DNA of 39,758 nucleotides. Origin: Roseofilum halophilum BLCC-M91. GTDB lineage: Bacteria > Cyanobacteriota > Cyanobacteriia > Cyanobacteriales > Desertifilaceae. Of the stretch, positions 24,442 to 32,700 are shown piece after piece (within the stretch, counting starts at the first letter, position 1; the number at the start of each line of letters is the position of its first letter). A program made the translations under genes and the position numbers. The notes beneath the pieces are model-generated. The model did not search any database, was not told the origin of the DNA, and was given only the letters and a program-made list of their open reading frames with translations. The stretch covers positions 1-39,758 of the forward strand of contig NZ_JAQPOK010000010.1 of NCBI RefSeq assembly GCF_030068445.1. The letters are read 5' to 3'.

Positions 24442-25282
24442 TCCGAGTCTACTCGAACTCAGGGACGTAACTTATCACTACTCAGGACAGTCCCAGGGTA
24501 TCTTTGAGCAACTGAGCCTCACCATTGCCCACCATCAAAGAACCGCGATTTTAGGACACAATGGCTCCGGAAAATCCACCTTATTTTTACTGATGACGGG
24601 ACTCTATCCAGTCGATCGAGGAGCGATCGTTTGGCAGGGAAACCCCCTTGATTATCAGCGCCAAACCCTGAAACAATGGCGGCAAAATGTAGGTTTAGCG
24701 TTCCAAAATCCAGAACATCAGCTCGTTGCGGGAACCGTAGCGGAAGATATTTCCTATGGACTATGTAACCTCAAATTATCCAAACCAGAAATTGGCTACC
24801 GGGTGGAACAGGCGATCGCCGATTTTCAACTCACCGAAATTGCCCACACTCCCCTCCACCACCTCAGTTTAGGGCAAAAGCGCCGGGTTGCCCTCGCTGG
24901 CGTGATGGTGTTAAATCCCCAACTGCTGTTACTCGACGAACCCACCGCCTACTTAGATCCGCAACAAGGGCAAACCCTACTGCAAGAATTGCACAAAATC
25001 GAACAAAAGGGAACGACCATTGCGATCGCCACCCATAACCTCGATTTTGCCTATCAATGGGCAGATTGGTTTATCATTCTCAACCAAGGAAAACTCATCC
25101 TAGAAGGAGATGCCCAAACCGTTTTTTCTCAACAGCAATTACTAACAGAAATCGGTTTAGGTATCCCCACCCTCTGGGAAGCCTGGCACAGTTTACCCCC
25201 CTCTTTCCGCCCTCAAGTTCGGCAAATTCCGCGCACTCTCAAGGAGTGGAAAAGCATTTTTAATCAATCGCCATTTCCTTGA
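24434..25282 (+). CDS. cbiO: Cobalt ECF transporter, ATP-binding component CbiO
   Basis: A 282-aa ABC ATPase. Walker A GHNGSGKS at 41-48, Q-loop FQNPEHQ from 90, signature LSLGQ at 144-148, Walker B LLLLDEP at 164-170, switch His in ATHNLDF. Both nucleotide sites of the ECF module are probably CbiO homodimers. Last gene of the riboswitch-controlled operon. Confidence 0.94.
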   Translation: MDNPSLLELRDVTYHYSGQSQGIFEQLSLTIAHHQRTAILGHNGSGKSTLFLLMTGLYPVDRGAIVWQGNPLDYQRQTLKQWRQNVGLAFQNPEHQLVAGTVAEDISYGLCNLKLSKPEIGYRVEQAIADFQLTEIAHTPLHHLSLGQKRRVALAGVMVLNPQLLLLDEPTAYLDPQQGQTLLQELHKIEQKGTTIAIATHNLDFAYQWADWFIILNQGKLILEGDAQTVFSQQQLLTEIGLGIPTLWEAWHSLPPSFRPQVRQIPRTLKEWKSIFNQSPFP

Positions 25283-25287
25283 CCATC

Positions 25288-25738
25288 TTACGACTTGCGC
25301 CACAACCATTGACCACTACAGTAAAATAAGAGTACGATCAACGGTAGTAAGGAGATGCTACACCAGAAAGAAACATCAACTGGAGGATTGGGTTTTGAAG
25401 ACCATTCGGCGATCGGCTGTTCCATAAAATTGCTATATGCATTCCCCCAAGCTTCGCGTCTCTTCAGTTTCAGATCTTGATCCCCAACAATCTCAAGCTC
25501 TACCGAAATAACCGGTTGTTCGATTTCCTTCCCAATAGTCTCTCGCATGTCCATAAAGTTCGCCTCGCTTTAACTGCTGTAAGGCGATTCTTGCTTTGGG
25601 TTCTGCCCATTCCAAATTGCCCAAACAAATTCTCAAAACCTTGGTATAATTAGGTTTGGCTCTTTGGGCAAGGTTAAACCTTTGGGCGAAATTGCCCAAA
25701 GAACTCTGATTTACGTTTTTACTGTTGCTATGAGACAA
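25288..25738 (-). pseudogene. Possible frameshifted gene of unknown function
   Basis: Two overlapping minus-strand frames may be halves of one gene. Upstream frame (25738-25493): KVLRICLGNLEWAEPKARIALQQLKRGELY, then an unlikely tail. Downstream frame (25554-25288): MDMRETIGKEIEQPVISVELEIV, a hydrophilic middle, and a hydrophobic end (SLLPLIVLLFYCSGQWL) that could be a membrane anchor. The switch would be near 25550. No family recognised. The true start is unclear and the upper part overlaps the leader of the next gene on the plus strand. Confidence 0.35.
25681..25700. promoter_or_regulatory. Palindrome in front of the conflict-system operon
   Basis: TTTGGGC (25681-25687) and GCCCAAA (25694-25700) with a 6-bp spacer, 30 bp upstream of the ATG at 25730. 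It could be an operator or the foot of a leader hairpin. Confidence 0.35.
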
Positions 25739-27172
25739 ACAGAGGGCAAAAAGAAACGAAAATTCGCTAAAAACCCCAGAACTCTCAATAATGTATTGAT
25801 TTTCGTTGAAGCCTTACTTGCCGTTGTTTATGGAGTAATTCCCAAAAACCAGCTAGATACTGCATTCAACCTGCATGAGAACATCCCCGAAAACCAGCGA
25901 GGGACTCAAGTCGAGTGGGAATGGATTGATAATGAATTAATGGTCTCTGGTAAAATTTGGGAATTACACAGCAAAAGAACTGGAATTTATAAACTTGTAC
26001 CAAAAGGAATTACTCTACTCGATCTGTGGAAACTCGCAGAACTTTATTGTCAATCTTGTCAAATATCTCGAAGTTTACAGACAGTCAACGGCAAGAAGAA
26101 AACAAAAGATCAAGCTAATGTTATCTATGATATTGTCTGCTGTCTAGAAGACTTAAACTTATTAACAGATAAAAGACCTTGCAGTTACAAAGAAAGTAAA
26201 AGCCCTTATTGGACATTTACTTTAAATCTTAAATATTATGAGCAAGGTTATGAACAAGCAAGGGCTGAAATATCGCAAAAAATACAACAGGATTTTCAAG
26301 ATAAGTATACAGTAAATATTCATTATTATTCCCATCCACCATCCCCTGAAGTTACCATTGAAAATGAGGAAAATGCCTGCGATAACACCCTTTACCAAGC
26401 CTTACTGAAACTAGACTATAGTAAACAAGCTCGTCTATTTGAGGAGGTTGTGAATAACTGTCAAGTTGGTGCGTGCTTAATTCATGGTCTACCGGACTCA
26501 GGACAACGCTGGTTACTGAATCGCTTAATCCAAGAAGTGCCCAACGGAAACACATCTAACTTAGTCAAAAAAATTAGCTTTTCTCGACGCACTCAAGATC
26601 GTTCAATGCAGGGTATTTTTAAGGAAATATGTCGTAAATTGCAGCTTCCTCTAAACTCTTCTATAGAAAAAATCCATGACCAATTGTTGGCAATTTGGAA
26701 AACTAAAACTGTTATCCTCATTTTTAACAAACTTCATGATATTGAATCCTCGGAACGCGAAGAGTATATTGAAGAATTTTTAAATCAGTTTTGGCAACCT
26801 TTAGCCAGGTTAGCGAAAAAAGGTACAACCAGCAAAAATTACCGATTGCTTTTGTTCTTAGTCGATTCAGAAGGATATACCAGCGATTGGAAAATGACTC
26901 GTCCTGAAGAGCTACTACTAGAGCTTCCCGAAGGTTGGAAACCCGAACAGTTGATAAAATTTAGGGCGATTGAGCCAATTACACGAGGAGAATTAGCGAC
27001 GTGGTTAGAAAAACACCTTTGTCCTCAGAATCCAATAAAATTTACTGAAACTTTAGCGGATGAAATACTCGCTAACAGTGAAAATGGAATTCATCAATAT
27101 GTTTTTGAAGAAGTTTGTTTACGTTGTAATGTTCAATGGGAGGAACAAGCGTCATCATGGCTGAAGTATTAG
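25730..27172 (+). CDS. Inactive-STAND-like protein with N-terminal winged-helix-like region
   Basis: A 480-aa protein. Residues about 85-170 (GIYKLVPKGITLLDLW ... VIYDIVCCLEDLNLLTDKRP ... SPYWTFTLNLKYY) look like winged-helix DNA or protein-binding modules. From about 215 the pattern is that of a STAND NTPase with a ruined nucleotide site: HGLPDSGQRWLLNRL at 252-266 stands where Walker A should be but lacks the Gly-Lys-Thr, and TVILIFNKLHDIE at 327-339 is a Walker B position without the acidic pair. This fits the inactive-STAND (iSTAND) class known from vWA-MoxR conflict systems, thought to sense invasion or hold partners. It overlaps the MoxR gene by 16 nt. Start chosen at the ATG after the palindrome; 25664 is possible. 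Confidence 0.7.
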   Translation: MRQTEGKKKRKFAKNPRTLNNVLIFVEALLAVVYGVIPKNQLDTAFNLHENIPENQRGTQVEWEWIDNELMVSGKIWELHSKRTGIYKLVPKGITLLDLWKLAELYCQSCQISRSLQTVNGKKKTKDQANVIYDIVCCLEDLNLLTDKRPCSYKESKSPYWTFTLNLKYYEQGYEQARAEISQKIQQDFQDKYTVNIHYYSHPPSPEVTIENEENACDNTLYQALLKLDYSKQARLFEEVVNNCQVGACLIHGLPDSGQRWLLNRLIQEVPNGNTSNLVKKISFSRRTQDRSMQGIFKEICRKLQLPLNSSIEKIHDQLLAIWKTKTVILIFNKLHDIESSEREEYIEEFLNQFWQPLARLAKKGTTSKNYRLLLFLVDSEGYTSDWKMTRPEELLLELPEGWKPEQLIKFRAIEPITRGELATWLEKHLCPQNPIKFTETLADEILANSENGIHQYVFEEVCLRCNVQWEEQASSWLKY

Positions 27173-28098
27173 AATACCAATCTGGAGTATACCCACCTCA
27201 AGTAATTGAAGATGAGAATAAACGTCTTATTTATCCTTACATTCCCAGTGATGAATTGGTGGAAGCCGTTAATTTAGCCATTGTCTTAAACCGTCCTTTG
27301 TTGTTGCAGGGGGAACCGGGATGTGGGAAAACAAAATTGGCTCAAGTGGTGGCTCATCAGTTAAAGTTGCCTTATCTGTGTTGGAATATTAAATCAACCA
27401 GTCAAGCTCAAGATGGACTCTATCAATATGATAATTTAAGGCGGTTGCGAGATGCTCAGTTACTGGCGTTAAATCGGGTAACGGATGTGAAAGAAGTGGA
27501 ACGAATGAGCAATCCGAAAACCTATCGCACTTGGGGAAAATTAGGGGAAGCATTTCAAAATGATCAGCGCACGGTTTTGTTAATTGATGAAATTGATAAG
27601 GCAGATATTGATTTTCCCAATGATTTGCTGTTGGAGTTGGATGAAAAGCGGTTTACGGTTCCAGAGACGGGGGAGGAAATTGAGGCCAAACAGCCCCCAA
27701 TTATTTTTATTACCAGTAATCAGGAGCGAGATTTACCGGATGCCTTTTTACGGCGCTGTTTGTTCCATTATATCGAGTTTCCCGCTCAAGACCGGTTGAT
27801 TGAAATTATTCGAGCCAGGTTTAATGTAGAACCGGATAATCAGTTGATGAATGTTGCAGTAGAACGCTTTCTAGAGTTGCGAGAGTTTCTGCAAGAGGAG
27901 AAAGGAGAGAGCAGTAAAAAGGTGAGTACGAGCGAGTTAATTGATTGGTTTGAGGTGCTGCGTCGTAATTCTGAAGATGAGATTTTGGCACAACTCGATG
28001 ATCAGTTACCTTATTTGGGCGTATTGTTGAAAAGTTGGGACGATCATCAGCGCTATTTAAGGCAATTTGCAGAGGATGAAGATGGTGATGAAGATTAA
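27157..28098 (+). CDS. MoxR-type AAA+ ATPase of a vWA-MoxR system
   Basis: A 313-aa AAA+ ATPase. Walker A GEPGCGKT at 52-59, Walker B LLIDEID at 141-147, sensor 1 Asn188 in FITSN, arginine-finger region DAFLRRC at 195-201. The C-terminal lid is acidic. MoxR proteins act with a vWA partner as NTP-driven remodelling or loading devices. The ATG at 27157 follows GGAGGAA at 27139-27145; the ORF could open at 27136 but that ATG lies beside the Shine-Dalgarno. The stop overlaps the vWA gene by 11 nt. Confidence 0.88.
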   Translation: MAEVLEYQSGVYPPQVIEDENKRLIYPYIPSDELVEAVNLAIVLNRPLLLQGEPGCGKTKLAQVVAHQLKLPYLCWNIKSTSQAQDGLYQYDNLRRLRDAQLLALNRVTDVKEVERMSNPKTYRTWGKLGEAFQNDQRTVLLIDEIDKADIDFPNDLLLELDEKRFTVPETGEEIEAKQPPIIFITSNQERDLPDAFLRRCLFHYIEFPAQDRLIEIIRARFNVEPDNQLMNVAVERFLELREFLQEEKGESSKKVSTSELIDWFEVLRRNSEDEILAQLDDQLPYLGVLLKSWDDHQRYLRQFAEDEDGDED

Positions 28099-29248
28099 GG
28101 AAATTCACGATCTGCCTTTGCGAAAGTTGTTTGAACAATTGCGAGAGGCGGGTTTTGTTTTGGGGATTGAGGAGTATGAGTTGCTGTTAAAGTCGTTAAT
28201 GGCGGGGTTTGGATTGGCCGACCGGAAAGCATTGGCGAGATTGTGTAAGATTTTATGGGTGAAGTCCGTTGAAGAGGGGCAGATTTTTGATGATTGTTTT
28301 AATCAATTTATCGATGAAGAACCAGTTGAATCCTTGGTGACGGTTGAGGAGTCGCAGCCGGAACAATGGGAAGAGGTGACTATATCTGAGCCATTGAATC
28401 CGGAGAGAGAACTGGTGCAAGAGTTGCACCCAGATACGCCAATTCCTCAGAGTCCTGTACCTACTCCTGTGGTAGAGACTCAACCCAAAATTGAGGCAGT
28501 GGAAGAGCAAGTGGAGAGGGTTGTGGAGCCTAAAAGTTTTGGGGTACAAATTCAGGATGAGGTACAGGCTTTTAAGACTCAGCAGCACTACCGCATCCGG
28601 TTTTTATTACATTCGGATTATTTGCCAATTACGGCTCGGCAAATGAAGCAAACTTGGCGAATTTTACGCCGTCCAACACGAGAGGGGGCGTGTGTAGAAT
28701 TGGATGTAAACCGAACAATTAAAGAAGTTGCCCAACAGGGATTTTTGCTTAATCCGGTGTTGGTTCCGGCGCGGGTAAATCGATCGCAGCTAGTGCTATT
28801 GTTAGATGTGGATGGTTCAATGGTGGCGTTCCATTCTTTAGGCAACCGCGTCAAGGAAACGGCAATTCGCGGGGGTCGTTTGGGGCGATCGCAGGTATAC
28901 TATTTCCATAACTGTCCCATCGACCATGTTTACGGCGATCGCAGTTTCATCAACGCAGTCACGTTTGACTCTCTCCTCAGTCAGCTCTCCCCCCGTCATT
29001 CTGGGTTGCTCATCTTCAGCGATGCAGGAGCAGCACGGGGAGGATATAGTCCGGAGCGTTTAGAGTGGACGGAGATCTTTTTACGAGCTTTTCAAGAGCG
29101 GTTGCGCTATCAAGTTTGGGTGAACCCGGTTCCCCAGGAGCGCTGGTGGGGAACGACCGCAGAAGAAATTGGTAAATTAATTCCGATGGTAGAGTGCGAT
29201 CGGGCCGGTTTGCAACAAGCCGTTAAGGTGTTGCGAGGGAAAAGGTAG
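28088..29248 (+). CDS. vWA-domain partner of the MoxR ATPase
   Basis: A 386-aa protein. The N-terminal 70 residues form a helical module (LRKLFEQLREAGFVLGIEEYELLLKSL). A Pro/Glu/Val-rich linker (75-150) follows, then a conserved adaptor (HYRIRFLLHSDYLPITARQMKQTWRILRRP) and a vWA domain from about 232. The MIDAS loop reads DVDGSM at 240-245, with Asp where most have Ser. SDAGAARGGY at about 317-326 is the later metal-site region. ATGs at 28076 and 28082 are alternatives. Co-translation with the MoxR gene is implied by the overlap. Confidence 0.85.
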   Translation: MKIKEIHDLPLRKLFEQLREAGFVLGIEEYELLLKSLMAGFGLADRKALARLCKILWVKSVEEGQIFDDCFNQFIDEEPVESLVTVEESQPEQWEEVTISEPLNPERELVQELHPDTPIPQSPVPTPVVETQPKIEAVEEQVERVVEPKSFGVQIQDEVQAFKTQQHYRIRFLLHSDYLPITARQMKQTWRILRRPTREGACVELDVNRTIKEVAQQGFLLNPVLVPARVNRSQLVLLLDVDGSMVAFHSLGNRVKETAIRGGRLGRSQVYYFHNCPIDHVYGDRSFINAVTFDSLLSQLSPRHSGLLIFSDAGAARGGYSPERLEWTEIFLRAFQERLRYQVWVNPVPQERWWGTTAEEIGKLIPMVECDRAGLQQAVKVLRGKR

Positions 29249-29347
29249 AATCAAATTAAAAATTAAAATTGCACTCTCCCTTTCATGTCCGCTTGCGGAA
29301 AATCCCTCTCCCACTCCGATAAGCTATGGATAGGTCTCCTAGACTTG

Positions 29348-29397
29348 GGTGAAACCCGCCCCTACAGACCGAAAACCTTGTAGGGGCGGGTTTTACC
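29348..29397. repeat. Long perfect hairpin, REP-like
   Basis: AAACCCGCCCCTACA (29352-29366) pairs with TGTAGGGGCGGGTTT (29379-29393), with additional GGT/ACC pairs outside. Such GTAGGGGCGGGTTT hairpins are dispersed in many cyanobacteria. It separates the vWA gene from the antitoxin-like and CHAT genes and may limit read-through. Confidence 0.75.
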
Positions 29398-29456
29398 AAC
29401 CCATTACGATACTAACCATAACCTTCCTGAACCCGCCCACCCCAAGGGCTGCTATC

Positions 29457-29720
29457 ATGCAGATAAATGATAGGAATACTATGAATGTTCAAGAAGTCCT
29501 AGATACTGCCCATAAATTGAGTTTAGCTGACCGCATCTATCTCGTCAGTCAAATTATGCAGGGAGTTGAACAAGAAACTCAACCCTCAGTAGCAGAGAAA
29601 ATACCATTAGAAGACCCCATGATTGGATTGTTCTCAGGGTCGCCTGATTTATCCACGCGATGCGAGGAGATTTTACATCAAGAAATTAAAACAACTTCTG
29701 GTTTTACATGGAAAGAGTAA
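29457..29720 (+). CDS. Small antitoxin-like protein in front of the CHAT gene
   Basis: An 87-aa protein (79 aa from the second ATG at 29481). LDTAHKLSLADRIYLVSQIMQGVE is the helical pattern of PIN-partner antitoxins in cyanobacteria, and DPMIGLFSGSPDLSTRCEEILHQEI with a final GFTWKE is the usual toxin-wrapping tail of that family. No PIN toxin follows. Instead the CHAT protease gene starts 10 nt after the stop. Either the toxin was lost, or the protein now controls the protease (inference). Confidence 0.7.
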   Translation: MQINDRNTMNVQEVLDTAHKLSLADRIYLVSQIMQGVEQETQPSVAEKIPLEDPMIGLFSGSPDLSTRCEEILHQEIKTTSGFTWKE

Positions 29721-29730
29721 TAGAAGAACC

Positions 29731-32700
29731 ATGAGAATTGAAGCAGCACAACGACGAATTCAAGCCTTTGAGAGGAAATTTGATCAGCCTCACCTCTTTT
29801 TGGCGGCTCATGCGGCGCTGCCGTTGGCTTTAACTCCCGATCTCCTCTATCGAATTTGGGTAAATTTTCAGCGCGATCTTGAGGGAAAATCTTGTAAAAT
29901 TCCTTGGATTGCCGTGTCCGATCTCCTCTTATCGAGTCTCTGTGATGAAGTAGGGTATGAGCTGTTTGAAATGGAGGACACCATCCGCCATGAACTCCTG
30001 CAAAAACTGAGCCAAAACCAGCGTCAACAGGTAGCTGCATTTTTGTTACAGTATGTGCAAGCAGATCTCAAAAGTCGTGATAGTTATTATCGAGAGTTTG
30101 CCCAATCTCAAAGTTGGGCAGCACAGGCTTATCTGCATCCGGAAAAGGCGATCGAGTTATTGGCAGACGCAATTAATACGGCTTATCGAGAAAATCCCGA
30201 TGATTTGATGCGGTTGACGACGCTGACGGAGTTGTTCGCGCAAGATGTGCCAGAGTTCGATAAGTTGCTCATTTATGCTCGTGCGATCGGACATGCGGCA
30301 CGAAATAGATTTCAGGAAACCAAGGAAGAACTGATTAAGCTAAAAATCAAAAATGGTATAACTGCTCTAAGCAATACAGTTGTAGTATCTCTCCCTCCAG
30401 AGTTATTAGACCAACCCCTCAATCAAGAAGAACAGTTTGTTCAATCATTAGTAACTGCTCGTAATCAGTATAACTATACTCACAGCTTATTAGAAGATAA
30501 TCAACATTTAATGACTAAAAACTTGCTACAGACCATTAAGCAAGTGATATCTTTTATGTTGAATGAAGGAAATGAAGAGATTGCCAACTGGCTTAAGGAT
30601 ATTGAGGCACAAGTTTCAGAGCAAGTTGTTGAAATATCTCCCCATTTGCAACTATTTCTTGAATTATTACAAGCCATCGTAGAAACCAACACTTATGTTG
30701 ATGTTTGTTATTCAATTCTGTGTAAAAACCTTGACAAATTAGATATTGAATTTGCTGAAGCAATGTCTTCTTGGTCAAGAGAAAATTTACCCGAACTGGA
30801 TCGAGAAACAGTACAATTTCTGGCATCAGCTATTGGAAACTTGAGTAACGTAATTCAGAAGTTTCCGTTGGGCAGTAGAGCCGATAACATGGAGATTGCT
30901 ATTACTGGCTATAACATTGGATTAACTGTTATCGATCAAGGTACTGATCCCATGTTATGGGCTAATCTACAAAATAACTTAGGAACTGCCTACTCTGAGA
31001 GGCTTAGAGGAGAGAGAGCAGAAAATTTGGAGCAAGCGATCGCCTGTTATGAAGCTGCCTTGGAAGTGTATACCCGTGAAGCTTTCCCTCAAGATTGGGC
31101 AACGACACAAAACAATTTAGGAGCAGCCTATTCCGATCGCATTCGAGGAGAAAGAGCAGAAAATCTGGAGAGGGCGATCGCCTGTTATGAAGCTGCCTTG
31201 CAAGTTTATCCTCGTTCTGCTTTTGCTGAAAATTGGGCAAGTGTACAAAATAATCTCGGCTCTGCTTATTCTAATCGTATTCGAGGAGAAAGAGCAGAAA
31301 ATCTGGAGAGAGCGATCGCCTGTTATGAAAATGCCTTGCAAGTGTATACCCGTTCTACTTTTCCTCAAAACTGGGCAAGTGTACAAAATAATCTCGGCTC
31401 TGCTTATTCTAAGCGTATTCTAGGAGAGAGCGCAGAAAATCTGGAGAGAGCGATCGCCTGTTATTATAGTGCATTGGAAGTGTATACTCGTGAAGCTTTC
31501 CCTCAAGATTGGGCAACGACACAAAACAATTTAGGAGCAGCCTATTCCGATCGCATTCGAGGAGAAAGAGCAGAAAATCTGGAGAGAGCGATCGCCTGTT
31601 ATGAAAATGCCTTGCAAGTGTATACCCGTTCTACTTTTCCTGAAAATTGGGCAAGTGTACAAAATAATCTCGGCTCTGCTTATTCTAATCGTATTCGAGG
31701 AGAAAGGGCAGAAAATCTGGAGAGAGCGATCGCCTGTTATGAAGCTGCCTTGCAAGTTTATCCTCGTTCTGCTTTTGCTGAAAATTGGGCAAGTGTACAA
31801 AATAATCTCGGCTCTGCTTATTCTAATCGTATTCGAGGAGAAAGGGCAGAAAATCTGGAGAGAGCGATCGCCTGTTATCAAGCTGCCTTACAGGTATATA
31901 CCCGTGAAGCTTTTTCCCAAAACCATGCTGAGATCCTGTTTAAACTGGGACTGACTTACCGTGATGCAGCACAATCCAACCTCGCCTACACCGCTTTTGA
32001 ACAAGCTATTGATACTGTTGAATATCTCCGTGGCGAGATTATCTCTGGAGACGAAGCTAGACGCAAGCTTAACGAAGAATGGAATCAACTCTATCAACAG
32101 ATGGTAGAAGTTTGCCTAGATTTAGGCAACTATACGACTGCCCTAGAATACGCAGATCGAAGTAAAGCTCGTAACTTTGTTGAACTCCTTGCAACCCGCG
32201 AAGTCTACCCCCAAGGCATACCCCCTGCCATTCGCCAGCGCCTGCAAGAGTTGCGCCAAAGTATTGCCGCAGAAAACCAACGCCTTAGCCAAGACCCCAA
32301 TCCTGATTACACCCATATCAATCAACTGCGTCAAGAATTTCAAGAAATATCTCCTTATCAACCTCTAGAGTTCTCCACAATTCAATCTCTCATAGATGAA
32401 GAAACTGCTGTTTTAGAATGGTACATTTTACACGACAGTTTTATCACGTTCATCCTTACTTCTAAAAATATCAGTGTCTGGACATCTTCCGAAGAAGATC
32501 TAAACCAACTCAATGAATTAGTAAATACCTATCTTCAGAATTACCACACCAATAAATATTTATGGCGAACCGATCTCACTCAATACCTAAAACAACTGTC
32601 CCAGACCCTACACATCACTGATATCCTAGAGATTTTATTGCAGAAGCTCCCCAACGCCAAAAAACTGATCCTTATTCCTTATCGATATTTGCACATTTTT

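Noticed and set aside
30973-31938. CRISPR-like regular repeats
   Set aside because: The unit is 138 bp, fully coding and in phase with no unique spacers; it is a TPR array.
31187-31954. Several ORFs on both strands inside the TPR repeats, themselves repetitive
   Set aside because: They are frame shadows of the 138-bp repeats in the CHAT gene and have no independent start signals.
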